DNA of 64,000 nt from Bacteroidota bacterium (GCA_023386045.1 JAEWKK010000019.1:496001-560000); one strand, 5' to 3'; positions 9,282 through 16,790 are shown, counted from the stretch's first letter. Translations and numbers: made by a program. Notes: a model not told the origin generated them from the sequence alone.

Positions 9282-9474
9282 CGACGAGTCTCCTGCTTCA
9301 GTATTTACATCACAAAGCATATTCTGCAGGGACTCGTCGCTTATTATTGTCCAACGAGTCCCTGGTATAAAAACTTATATGGGAAGATTCAACGAGACTC
9401 ATAAGGGAAGAATGTCCGACGAGTCCCTGCAATAGAAACCTATGTTGGTAGATTCAATGGCAGGAGACTCGTCG
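9282..9474. repeat. REP-like palindromic units, family 1 (right block)
   Basis: Units of the same family as the left block lie upstream of the RAYT gene: CGACGAGTCTCCTGC at 9282-9296, GCAGGGACTCGTCG at 9326-9339, a diverged copy at 9352-9364, CGACGAGTCCCTGC at 9417-9430 and GCAGGAGACTCGTCG at 9460-9474. The first two are 29 bp apart and inverted, the same arrangement as in the left block. They end shortly before the terminator of the beta-barrel gene. Confidence 0.88.
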
Positions 9475-9493
9475 GGGAAGGGAAGGGAAGGAA

Positions 9494-9523
9494 ATAAAAA
9501 AGCGACCCGCGGGTGCAGGTCGC
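9494..9523 (-). terminator. Intrinsic terminator of the beta-barrel gene
   Basis: On the minus strand, GCGACC (9523-9518) pairs with GGTCGC (9507-9502) across a GC-rich loop and is followed by a run of T (9501-9494). It begins 21 bp after the stop codon of the gene at 9545-10273. Confidence 0.8.
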
Positions 9524-9544
9524 CAGTATAAAATAATAAAATGG

Positions 9545-10273
9545 TTATAGTCCGCTCAAAGTAAGACCAATGGTCAGGGGCTTCACATCAGGTCCCAGAC
9601 CTTCACGGAACAGGGGAGTGATGGCATAAGAGCCATAGACACTGAAATGGCCAAAGCCGATCCTGCCCATAACAGAAAGTCGGTTCTTGTTGAAGAAACG
9701 CTTGCTGTTTTCCTTGACGATATAGTCGGCAAGGGCATTGCCATTCTTATTCTGGAGGTTCTTGCCTTTTGTATGTGCATTGACCAGGGTACCGATCTTG
9801 GCACCAATGGCAATCTTCACGCTGCGGCGGTCATCATCCGGGTTGAAGCGGAAACGTAGTTCCACAGGCAGTTCCAGGAAGGTGATGGCCAGCTTGTATT
9901 TTTTGTAATGAGTGGTATCAGAAACGTCAACAAAATTGAGCGAAGTAGTATTGTCCTTGATGCCGACATACATTTTATCGAAGAAAACATTCTCGGTTGA
10001 AACGCCAGGTCCCAAAGCAACGCTCCAGTGAGGATTGGTCTTGAATGGGAAGTCCATCATCAGGTAGGCGGCAAAGCTGCGCGACCAGCCCTTGGTACTG
10101 ATTGTATCAGGTTTGTTGGTCCAGGTGGTATGTCCCAGCTGGATCAGGATATGGTCATTGGAAGTGCGGGTTTCCCTGTTAAGGACAGGTCTTTTTCTAA
10201 CAGTAGTATCGGCTTGCGCAAAAACAAGGTTAACCAGGCAGATGGCAAGGGCAGTAAAAACAATTCTTCTCAT
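9545..10273 (-). CDS. Outer-membrane beta-barrel (porin-like) protein
   Basis: A 242-residue exported protein. Residues 1-19 (MRRIVFTALAICLVNLVFA) form a signal peptide cut before QADTT. The rest shows alternating hydrophobic/polar strands with features of Bacteroidota OmpA-like or PorT-like eight-stranded barrels: GWSRSFAAYLMMDFPF, WSVALGPGVSTENVFF and LELPVELRFRF, and a final strand ending TIGLTLSGL. It is probably a small outer-membrane barrel of unknown function. It is monocistronic, with its own terminator downstream. Confidence 0.75.
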   Translation of the reverse strand: MRRIVFTALAICLVNLVFAQADTTVRKRPVLNRETRTSNDHILIQLGHTTWTNKPDTISTKGWSRSFAAYLMMDFPFKTNPHWSVALGPGVSTENVFFDKMYVGIKDNTTSLNFVDVSDTTHYKKYKLAITFLELPVELRFRFNPDDDRRSVKIAIGAKIGTLVNAHTKGKNLQNKNGNALADYIVKENSKRFFNKNRLSVMGRIGFGHFSVYGSYAITPLFREGLGPDVKPLTIGLTLSGL

Positions 10274-10469
10274 AACATTACTTAAGGGGCAAATGTATTT
10301 TCCTAACGGTTAATGAAAGGTTAATGAAGCGAAGGTAAGTGGTGGAGGGGAGATAATGGCGGATTCGCGTGATTCGCGGGTAAAACGGTAAATCGGGAAA
10401 TAAACTTTAGAAATACAATAGGCAGCAATATGTATTGCTAAGAAGTATTGTAAAAAAAATACGACAGTT

Positions 10470-10492
10470 GGCATTAGCTGTAAGCTAATGCC
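10470..10492. repeat. REP-like palindrome, family 2 (downstream of RAYT 2)
   Basis: A perfect 10-bp stem, GGCATTAGCT / AGCTAATGCC, with a GTA loop, followed by CGTCAA. Its 3' side touches the stop codon of the second RAYT gene (10497-10495). The unit is in inverted orientation to the copy at 11130-11152. Confidence 0.85.
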
Positions 10493-10494
10493 CG

Positions 10495-11067
10495 TCAAAT
10501 AAAACAAATATCAAGTATGGCTGATTGTTGATGATGCTTATAATTCCAGGCACTGCTATAAATATAATCTTCAGGCGCTCGTACGATTCCCGCTCTTACA
10601 GGATTTTGATGGATGTAATTCATTTTTTGAACGGTGAACTTAGGTGAATAACATTCCATTGGCCTGTTATCCTGTATCCAAAATTGATTTTCTTTATTTC
10701 TTTGATTTAATTCTGCAGCTTTTCTGAAAACCGGTATCATCCAGTCTTTCCTGCTTTCAGCCTGATTGCTTAATATGGATTTTATTATTTGCTTGGAAGT
10801 GAACGATTTAAAATCACGTATAATGGCACTGAGATTTCCCTGTGTGGATGATAGGATGGTGTGCATATGATTGCTCATAATGCAATAGCAATGTATCAGC
10901 AAACCTTTTTCTTTCTGGCAATAATTAAGGCTGTCCATAATTATTTCAGCATAAAGCTTTCTGGTAAATACATCCAGCCATTCAACAACAGTAAATGTTA
11001 GAAAATGCATTTCATTTTTATTCCTGATTCTGTAACCACCACGTATCATGCTGCGAAAATGCCGCAA
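10495..11067 (-). CDS. REP-associated tyrosine transposase (RAYT), copy 2
   Basis: A 190-residue Y1/HUH transposase distinct from copy 1. The histidine motif is in YCIMSNHMHTIL and the tyrosine block reads FTVQKMNYIHQNPVRAG. The N-terminal strand MHFLTFTVVEWLDVF is typical. It is flanked by inverted copies of its own palindrome (10470-10492 and 11130-11152, each joined to TTGACG or its complement), so it has its own REP family, separate from that of the first RAYT 1.4 kb away. The start is uncertain between ATG 11067 and ATG 11049; the second gives MIRGGYRIRNKNEMHF and looks more natural. Confidence 0.88.
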   Translation of the reverse strand: MRHFRSMIRGGYRIRNKNEMHFLTFTVVEWLDVFTRKLYAEIIMDSLNYCQKEKGLLIHCYCIMSNHMHTILSSTQGNLSAIIRDFKSFTSKQIIKSILSNQAESRKDWMIPVFRKAAELNQRNKENQFWIQDNRPMECYSPKFTVQKMNYIHQNPVRAGIVRAPEDYIYSSAWNYKHHQQSAILDICFI

Positions 11068-11129
11068 AGCATTATATATTGTAAGTGTAATTCAACACCT
11101 CTTTAAGGTAAATTAGTCAGAAATTGACG

Positions 11130-11152
11130 GGCATTAGCTGAAAGCTAATGCC
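11130..11152. repeat. REP-like palindrome, family 2 (upstream of RAYT 2)
   Basis: GGCATTAGCT, GAA loop, AGCTAATGCC, preceded by TTGACG (11124-11129). It is the mirror image of the copy at 10470-10492. Confidence 0.85.
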
Positions 11153-11236
11153 AGCAGATTGAAGTGGCGGCGGAAGACTAAGGAGAACAGGTGTACTTCA
11201 ACATTGATTTGAGCATAATTGATCAGAAATGAATGC

Positions 11237-11257
11237 GCATTAATTGTAAGCTAATGC
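11237..11257. repeat. Degenerate REP-like palindrome, family 2
   Basis: GCATTAATTGTAAGCTAATGC is a diverged third copy of the family-2 palindrome, with one arm partly decayed. It lies 46 bp before the first lipoprotein gene. Confidence 0.6.
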
Positions 11258-11302
11258 TCCCGGAGCCAGGAAATATGCGAACATGATTGGTAAGGAATTT
11301 AT

Positions 11303-11938
11303 ATGACCAGAAGTCTATTATACTTTTATTTGGCAGCAATCGTGGTTATCTTATCATGCGGTGAACAGTATGGTTATAAAGGGAATTCTCAGAACTGGTT
11401 TCTAGATTCAACTTCTAACAGTGTTCCTCAAAGATTTCAGGGTGAGTTTAGAGAAAAATGGAATGCTAATTTATTGAAGCTAAAATTGAAGTCCATTGAC
11501 AAAGGATTTGACGGCAGCATTATTCGTATTGTAAGAGCTAATGCTCTTGATGATACTATCCGTTTATTAGAGGTTGCAAAAATGGATAATCATTTTAGCG
11601 GCAGGTATCTCCTTTTTAATAATGACATTATCCGGAAAGAACTTCCTGGATTTTTTCTGCAGGAAGGTCATGAGCCTAAATCAGGATGGAAAGAAATTTT
11701 TCAGAGTTTGGAAAGATTGAATATTGCCAGTCTGCCCGATGAAGAAATGTTGCAGGGGTATCGCACTCCGATGGATGGTAGCAATGTGATAATCGAAGTG
11801 GCTAAAAAGAATGGGTATAGGATATTTTCTTACGGAACTCCAGAGTATAATCAGAATTTTGAGGAAGTAAAATACCTGATAAGAGGTTTGGAAATACTCA
11901 ATAATGAGTTGGATACTAAGTTTTGGACAAGTCAGTAA
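11303..11938 (+). CDS. Putative lipoprotein, unknown function
   Basis: A 211-residue protein with a hydrophobic N-terminus and a lipobox-like VILSCGEQ at about residues 16-23, so it is probably anchored in the cell envelope. I recognise no domain in the remainder (mixed alpha/beta, ends ELDTKFWTSQ). It is the first of four small, AT-rich plus-strand genes for predicted lipoproteins, between the second RAYT unit and the integrated element. The cluster may be cargo of an older mobile element. Confidence 0.6.
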   Translation: MTRSLLYFYLAAIVVILSCGEQYGYKGNSQNWFLDSTSNSVPQRFQGEFREKWNANLLKLKLKSIDKGFDGSIIRIVRANALDDTIRLLEVAKMDNHFSGRYLLFNNDIIRKELPGFFLQEGHEPKSGWKEIFQSLERLNIASLPDEEMLQGYRTPMDGSNVIIEVAKKNGYRIFSYGTPEYNQNFEEVKYLIRGLEILNNELDTKFWTSQ

Positions 11939-11962
11939 TTCTGGTAAGACTAAATATTTCAT

Positions 11963-12358
11963 ATGCGACGCAAACACCCACACTTTAGATACTACTTCGT
12001 CATTCTTGGGTTTTTGATTTCGGGCATTCATTGTTCCAGTTCAAAAAAAATTGGAACGAGGTATTCCAAAGACTCACTTTGTTTATACATTAATAAACCA
12101 GCTTCAGATTTAATTAATAATTTGAAAGAGCAGATTATAGATACTATAGGTCCAGTAAGTAGTACAGGAAATATATTGGCATATTCACTCTTCCTAAATA
12201 ATAATAGATCATTTTATATAGTACCTATAATTCCTTCTGGTACTAACACTAGTTCCAAAGCCTTTAATGCTGCACTTTACGTTAGCTTTAAGATCAGATG
12301 TATAGAATATCGCCAGGCAAATAATGTTATTGATTCCTGTGGTTGTGAAATATTTTGA
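11963..12358 (+). CDS. Putative lipoprotein, unknown function
   Basis: A 131-residue predicted lipoprotein. A hydrophobic stretch (about 11-23) ends in GIHCSSSKK, a good lipobox with a polar mature start. No known domain is seen. It follows the previous lipoprotein gene by 24 bp and could share its transcript. Several cysteines near the C-terminus (CIEY, DSCGCEIF) might form disulphides in the periplasm. Confidence 0.55.
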   Translation: MRRKHPHFRYYFVILGFLISGIHCSSSKKIGTRYSKDSLCLYINKPASDLINNLKEQIIDTIGPVSSTGNILAYSLFLNNNRSFYIVPIIPSGTNTSSKAFNAALYVSFKIRCIEYRQANNVIDSCGCEIF

Positions 12359-12415
12359 GGTGAGGACTTTTGTCTGTTGATTAGTAACGCCAGGAAGGAT
12401 GATTAAATACAATCT

Positions 12416-12559
12416 ATGAGAACAATTTCTTTTCTGCTAGCTCTATGTTTATTCGGATGTAATCGGGTGGTGCATACTGAGGAATATAAAGAAGTGATTA
12501 GTCAACATACATCGGAAGAACAAGTTGATAACATAAAACTTATCCCTAAAGACACTTAA
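12416..12559 (+). CDS. Very small putative lipoprotein (47 aa)
   Basis: A short frame MRTISFLLALCLFGCNRVV with a clear lipobox (LFGC, Cys15) and a 32-residue charged tail ending LIPKDT. Its stop is 1 bp before the ATG of the next lipoprotein gene, which argues for a real, co-translated gene. Small lipoproteins of this kind are often entry-exclusion or lysis-type proteins in mobile elements, but nothing here identifies the function. Confidence 0.5.
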   Translation: MRTISFLLALCLFGCNRVVHTEEYKEVISQHTSEEQVDNIKLIPKDT

Positions 12560-12560
12560 G

Positions 12561-13187
12561 ATGAAAAAGCATAATTTAATTTTGTTTCTTTTTGTTTTTG
12601 TATGTTGTACGACACGTTTGAAAAATAGAGAAAAAGCGATGTCTGATTCTTTCATGAAGACAGAAGTATTTAGCAAGAAAACGATGGATTCATTAGGTAT
12701 GTACAGCTCTCAATTTACAACAGGCGTGCCCAATCAAAAGTTTTTTGATTCACTGGGAATATTCCATCTGATTGAAGAAATTAAATGGACTATTTATTGT
12801 ATAAACATAGATGATACGTGTGAATGGAAGCCTCAGTATGTGAATTTTGGTAAGACCTATGTTAGCTCATTGCCATTAATTCCTGATGACTATTCCATCC
12901 AGGGAGATACGGTTTCATTGATATTTCACTATTATGTCAATGATTCTATAATTTGTGATTATAATGTTGTGTATAATTTCAACTCCATTATAGATGGTGT
13001 TTCGATAAATATCAAAACAAAAAAGCAACTGGGTTATCTTGGAAGTTTTGGAAGTTTTACAGTAGAAGGTTCACGAAACCGGTATGTTAATCCCCTGCAG
13101 CCAGAAGTCATCCAGTTTATAAAGTCAAATAAAAATTTGTTACATCCTTGGTTGAGAGAAGAAGCAAAAAAGAGAGGCATCTTATAG
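12561..13187 (+). CDS. Putative lipoprotein, unknown function
   Basis: A 208-residue protein with a short basic start, a hydrophobic core (LILFLFVFVCC) and a Cys-Cys lipobox at about residues 15-16. The mature part is predicted mostly beta with repeated FDSLGIF/MDSLGMY-like phrases near the N-terminus. No family is recognised. It begins 1 bp after the stop of the 47-aa lipoprotein gene, so the two are probably one operon. Confidence 0.55.
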   Translation: MKKHNLILFLFVFVCCTTRLKNREKAMSDSFMKTEVFSKKTMDSLGMYSSQFTTGVPNQKFFDSLGIFHLIEEIKWTIYCINIDDTCEWKPQYVNFGKTYVSSLPLIPDDYSIQGDTVSLIFHYYVNDSIICDYNVVYNFNSIIDGVSINIKTKKQLGYLGSFGSFTVEGSRNRYVNPLQPEVIQFIKSNKNLLHPWLREEAKKRGIL

Positions 13188-13372
13188 TTTTTTGCTCTGA
13201 AGAGTTAAAGAAACTACTTACTCTGAGAGAAAAATTGCAACTCCAACCCTTATTCAGCAAGTTTGAGTCCCTTAGTGAAAAAGATCGCCTGTCGATTGCC
13301 GAAGACGAGGAATTGCTTCAACTTTTGAGTGCATTGAAAGACAAGCTTGATAAACAAAATCCCGATGCTTAG
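13148..13372 (+). pseudogene. Helical remnant preceding the ImmA/IrrE-like gene
   Basis: From about 13190 the frame encodes a charged helical peptide (SEELKKLLTLREKLQ ... LSALKDKLDKQ) ending at TAG 13370-13372. Its last codons overlap the ATG of the peptidase gene by 8 bp. That coupling is typical of an XRE regulator gene placed before an ImmA/IrrE gene, but the helix-turn-helix part is missing: upstream, the frame runs into the end of the lipoprotein gene. I read it as the C-terminal stump of a regulator. A short real gene starting at TTG is the alternative. Confidence 0.35.
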
Positions 13373-14129
13373 CCCTACCGACTCGGCAATTTCTTTGTTG
13401 AATGATATCGGTTGGTCTGAACCCTCAGACATGAATATGGAGGAGATTGCATGGTCATGTGGTCTGGTTGTGAAATTTGCTCAGATGGATGGATCCCAGG
13501 GACGAATTATCATGAACCAAAATGAAGGGATTATTTCGATTAATAACACAATTAACTACCAGCCTAAAATTAATTACATTATTGCGCATGAAATTGGGCA
13601 CTCGCGACTACATCGTCACCTTTCTGTTTTTAATGATAGCGACAAGACACTTTCTGAGTGGTATGCTCAAGGACCTCAGGAAAAAGAAGCGAATGCATTT
13701 GCAGCAGAACTTTTGTTACCTAGTGATCTTTTTGAAAGGAAAGTGAAAAACAAAAAATTGAATCTTCCCCTTATCGAGGAAATCGCCAATTTTTTCGGTG
13801 CCTCAAAAACAGCGACTTTCCTTAGGTATAAAGACCTGGGTCCATTCCCAGTGATGCTTGTTTTTATTGAGGATGGCGTTATTAAATGGAAAAGTCATTC
13901 CAGAGATTTTCCGTACACCTGGCTCGTTAAAGGAAGTAAGGTTCCTCCGTTTACTGTGGCTGGCGATTATTACTATAAAAACACTGAGGAAAAGAAACCT
14001 GCAAAAGTAGACGCCATGGAATGGTTCCCGGAAGACTATAAATGCCAAAAGGATGAAAAACCGAAACTGTGGGAGCAATGTTTTCCAACAACTAAAAACA
14101 GTATCTTAACATGCCTTTGGACTACCTGA
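13365..14129 (+). CDS. ImmA/IrrE-family zinc metallopeptidase-like protein
   Basis: A 254-residue protein with the zincin motif HEIGHSRLH (HExxH), preceded by INYIIA, and a downstream EKEANAFAAELLLP helix that supplies the third ligand glutamate, the standard ImmA/IrrE arrangement. Such proteins cleave or displace XRE-type repressors in mobile elements (ImmA/ImmR, RosR/IrrE) or act in toxin-antitoxin pairs. ATG 13365 is preferred because it overlaps the preceding frame. The C-terminal 90 residues are of unknown fold. It is the last gene before a structure resembling the right end of an integrated element. Confidence 0.8.
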   Translation: MLSPTDSAISLLNDIGWSEPSDMNMEEIAWSCGLVVKFAQMDGSQGRIIMNQNEGIISINNTINYQPKINYIIAHEIGHSRLHRHLSVFNDSDKTLSEWYAQGPQEKEANAFAAELLLPSDLFERKVKNKKLNLPLIEEIANFFGASKTATFLRYKDLGPFPVMLVFIEDGVIKWKSHSRDFPYTWLVKGSKVPPFTVAGDYYYKNTEEKKPAKVDAMEWFPEDYKCQKDEKPKLWEQCFPTTKNSILTCLWTT

Positions 14130-14133
14130 TGAT

Positions 14134-14193
14134 TTGTATGCAAATCGTATGCAAATGAAAAGGGCTCCAAGAGCAATTCTCCTGAAACCCTTT
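14134..14193. other. Candidate right end of a neighbouring integrated element
   Basis: Two direct copies of GTATGCAAAT (14136-14145 and 14147-14156) are followed by an AAAAGGG ... CCCTTT hairpin (14158-14193), and 8 bp later by the tRNA-derived attachment repeat. The right end of the main element at 49,400-49,514 has the same order and spacing: paired CGTGCAAA copies, AAAGGGTTA/TAACCCTTT hairpin, then the attachment repeat. This suggests a second, related element lies immediately to the left (inference). Confidence 0.5.
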
Positions 14194-14201
14194 ACTGGTT
14201 T

Positions 14202-14246
14202 GTGGATCCTGAGGGACTTGAACCCCCGGCCCTCTGATTATGAGAC
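14202..14246 (-). repeat. Left attachment site (tRNA 3'-half, CAU anticodon)
   Basis: A 45-bp sequence identical to 49470-49514. Read on the minus strand it gives an anticodon loop CTCATAA (anticodon CAT), the 3' side of the anticodon stem, a T arm GGGGG-TTCAAGT-CCCTC, the acceptor 3' strand AGGATCC and discriminator A. The 5' half of the tRNA is absent. It marks the left boundary of the integrative element. Confidence 0.85.
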
Positions 14247-14370
14247 GAAAAATTCATTATTTCTTATTAATTCTTTTCTTTTCCGATGCTTTCATAACGG
14301 GTTCATAATGAATCTACAGCATCATTTTTACTTTCTTTTGTTATTAGATGTTGACCGATTATTTGCCCGC

Positions 14371-14394
14371 TTACCGTGCAAATTTCCGTGCAAA
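14371..14394. promoter_or_regulatory. Paired CGTGCAAA arm-type integrase sites (left)
   Basis: Two direct copies of CGTGCAAA separated by TTTC, inside TTACCGTGCAAATTTCCGTG and the next four bases. The same 24 bp occurs at 49400-49423 inside the right end. Position, duplication and conservation at both ends fit arm-type binding sites for the N-terminal domain of the integrase, whose gene starts 26 bp downstream. Confidence 0.65.
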
Positions 14395-14419
14395 TTTTAT
14401 AATCAGTAAATCAAAACAA

Positions 14420-15643
14420 ATGGAAACCTTTAAAGCAACAGCCACATTATTTCTTGATAAAAGAAGATCAAAAAAAGAAAATAAATATCCAGTCAAATTA
14501 AGAATATACTTTGATTCAGAAGACCTCTCATATAGAACGGGTATTGATTTGACCACAGATCAATGGGAAAAAATTGATACTGTCAAAAATCTTAGGGATG
14601 ATAACCTCAGAGTAGCTAAAAGAAAAATATACAGTTGTTTAGAAAAAGCACAGAAAATCATTGAAAGAATGGATAGCTTTTCCTTTAAAAGTTTCAAAGA
14701 ACAATATTTTGACCAAAGAAAAATTAGAAAGTATTCCTCACTCAAGGATCTTTTTGATGAATATGTTCAAAAATTGGAATCAAATGAACAAATCGGCACG
14801 GCTATATCATATGCTACCACTATAAATTCTATTACAAAATTTGCGGCCAATCCCAGAATAAGTGATGTTACCCTTGATTTTCTATACAATTACGAGAAAT
14901 GGATGAAAGAAAAAAAACTTTCGCCTTCCACCATCGGAATCTATATGAGACAGTTAAGATGCATCATAAATATAGCTATCAATAAAAGGCTTATGAGTGC
15001 AGAGAACTATCCGTTTAAAAAATATGAGATTCCTACCTCACGAAATATTAAAAAGGCGCTTAAAGCAGAAGAGATAAAAGCTATACTCCAATATGAAACT
15101 GATAACCAAGATAAAAGGAAAGCTGTCGATTTTTGGGTTTTTAGTTACCTCTCCAATGGTATGAACGTGGCAGATATCTGCCATTTAAAGCCCCAGGATT
15201 TAGAAGCTGAGTTTTTTCATTTCTTTAGAGTGAAAACGAAAAACACAAAGAAGAAAGATCTCCGACCAATTAAGGTTCCATTGACAAGCAGAAGTAGGCA
15301 AATAATAAGTAAATGGAGAAATACTGATGCGGCAAATCCTTACTTATTCCCAATACTTCACCAAGATTTAACGGCTCGGCAGATCAAATTCAAAATCCAG
15401 GATTTCATTTACTTTATTAATAAGCAAATGAAAGAAGTTGCCAAAGAATTAAAAATTGACTCCAAAGTTGGTACATATGTCGCCAGGCATTCGCATTCCA
15501 CAATTCTGAAAAGGAAAGGTATTCCCACAGAATTTATCAAGGAAAACCTCGGACACTCCAGCGTTCTTACAACAGAAAATTATTTAGGTGATTTTACAGA
15601 TGATGTCAAACTGGATTACGCCAAATTACTCACGGAGTTGTAA
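14420..15643 (+). CDS. int: Tyrosine-type site-specific integrase
   Basis: A 407-residue tyrosine recombinase of the Bacteroidota element type: N-terminal arm-binding domain (METFKATATLFLDKRRSKK), SAM-like core-binding domain and catalytic domain. Visible catalytic residues are the Arg in YVARHSHSTIL, the His in ENLGHSSV and the nucleophile Tyr in TTENYLGDF. The first catalytic Arg position reads SNGMNVADICHL, so Asn stands where most relatives have Arg. The frame is open further upstream, but that part would translate the arm sites; ATG 14420 is the family-like start. It adjoins the left attachment repeat and should integrate and excise the 35-kb element. Confidence 0.92.
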   Translation: METFKATATLFLDKRRSKKENKYPVKLRIYFDSEDLSYRTGIDLTTDQWEKIDTVKNLRDDNLRVAKRKIYSCLEKAQKIIERMDSFSFKSFKEQYFDQRKIRKYSSLKDLFDEYVQKLESNEQIGTAISYATTINSITKFAANPRISDVTLDFLYNYEKWMKEKKLSPSTIGIYMRQLRCIINIAINKRLMSAENYPFKKYEIPTSRNIKKALKAEEIKAILQYETDNQDKRKAVDFWVFSYLSNGMNVADICHLKPQDLEAEFFHFFRVKTKNTKKKDLRPIKVPLTSRSRQIISKWRNTDAANPYLFPILHQDLTARQIKFKIQDFIYFINKQMKEVAKELKIDSKVGTYVARHSHSTILKRKGIPTEFIKENLGHSSVLTTENYLGDFTDDVKLDYAKLLTEL

Positions 15644-15663
15644 TTTGTAGCAAAGCATTCAAG

Positions 15664-16356
15664 ATGACCGTATACAAGTTATTTAATATCATAAACAGCC
15701 GATTGGCTGAAATTGAGAACCCCATAATACGGACTGAAGGATACGATCCTCCTCATTATCTTGAATTAATGAGTTCCATAGAGAATAACATTGACCTTTT
15801 CTCCGTATCGGATGCTTGTGATCATTTAAAAAATTACTTAGGAAGAATAGAAGTTCAAATCAAGCGTTTAATTGACGAGGTTCCGAAAGAAGCTCGTGAA
15901 ATAAAAAGACCAGTACCTATAACGAAAGAAGTTCTAAACATTCCTCCTGAAATATTCATTATAGAGGAATTGGAATATTATCATGAACGTTTGCAGTTTA
16001 TGCTCGATGTTAGATCAAAGTATTTTCAAATCCCCGTTGTACAAGAGCTGGTAATTCAGCTTCCGGAAGGTTTCCGCGTAAGAGAACTTGAACAGCACTT
16101 CAATCAGTATTTCACTCAGGATCAAGCAGCGCTTTTGTTATATTATTTTAGAGAGAACAAACTCATTCCCAACTATTCAAATACTCATCTTGGACTACTG
16201 GCACAATACTTTTTTGGGAGGGATAAAAGTGACGTAAGAAAAGCAGTTGGACGAGTACATAGCTTCAAGGAGAACCGAGAAGATCTTTTATACATTAAAA
16301 AGGCACTTTTATCTCTGGTGGAAAGTATCAATGCAGATATCGAAAAAGCTCATTAA
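15664..16356 (+). CDS. RteC-like protein
   Basis: A 230-residue soluble, largely helical protein starting 20 bp after the integrase stop and probably co-transcribed. The C-terminal half (LLLYYFRENKLIPNYSNTH..., then LGLLAQYFFGRDKSDVRKAV) resembles the RteC domain found beside integrases in Bacteroidota mobile elements, where RteC controls excision genes. The assignment rests on size, position and pattern rather than a strict motif. It ends just before a strong terminator hairpin. Confidence 0.65.
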   Translation: MTVYKLFNIINSRLAEIENPIIRTEGYDPPHYLELMSSIENNIDLFSVSDACDHLKNYLGRIEVQIKRLIDEVPKEAREIKRPVPITKEVLNIPPEIFIIEELEYYHERLQFMLDVRSKYFQIPVVQELVIQLPEGFRVRELEQHFNQYFTQDQAALLLYYFRENKLIPNYSNTHLGLLAQYFFGRDKSDVRKAVGRVHSFKENREDLLYIKKALLSLVESINADIEKAH

Positions 16357-16364
16357 GCAAATTT

Positions 16365-16396
16365 TGGGGGCATTTTGGAGGCGCCCCCAGCTTTCC
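16365..16396 (+). terminator. Intrinsic terminator after the int-rteC-like pair
   Basis: TGGGGGC (16365-16371) pairs with GCCCCCA (16383-16389) around an 11-base loop, followed by GCTTTCCTTTTTT. It lies 9 bp after the stop of the RteC-like gene. Confidence 0.75.
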
Positions 16397-16505
16397 TTTT
16401 TTACATTTTTGATGGGTCAAACCAATCAGGCCAGTCAGGTTAACCCTCAGCCTGGCTAATGCCTCGAGGGAGATTGGAATTATAAAATTTCAAATTGGAC
16501 CCCCC

Positions 16506-16772
16506 ATGTCACATCCATTGTTTTTCGAAATCAACTTAAAGTTGGACCAACTGCTAACCTCTCTAAATGAATTAAAAGTTGGATCCAAATCTTTTCTGAC
16601 ACTTAGTGAGGCGGCAATTTTCCTGGGTATATCGAAATCCACCCTCTATAAGCATACTTCAGCAGGTGAAATTCCCTATAACAAACCTAATGGTAAAATC
16701 ATCCTGTTTCGCAGAGAAGATTTGGAAACCTGGATAAATAGAATGCGTATACCAGCCAGAACTGAATTTTAA
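16506..16772 (+). CDS. Helix-turn-helix DNA-binding protein (excisionase-like)
   Basis: An 88-residue protein with a MerR/excisionase-type winged helix: FLTLSEAAIFLGISKSTLYKHTSAGEIP followed by the wing IILFRREDLETWI, both hallmarks of HTH_17/Xis-like proteins. In integrative elements such proteins assist excision or regulate the adjacent replication gene. It is 18 bp upstream of the VapE-like gene and probably in its operon. The N-terminal 30 residues form a coiled helix, perhaps for dimerisation. Confidence 0.85.
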   Translation: MSHPLFFEINLKLDQLLTSLNELKVGSKSFLTLSEAAIFLGISKSTLYKHTSAGEIPYNKPNGKIILFRREDLETWINRMRIPARTEF

Positions 16773-16790
16773 ACCTCTTCAAACTATTTT

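Noticed and set aside
8025..9474. Regularly repeated GAGTC-containing words that could be mistaken for a CRISPR array
   Set aside because: Units are palindromic, occur in both orientations with uneven spacing, lack unique equal-length spacers and surround a RAYT gene; no cas genes are present.
14202..14246. Possible complete tRNA gene
   Set aside because: Only the 3' half is present; no D arm or matching 5' acceptor strand on either side.
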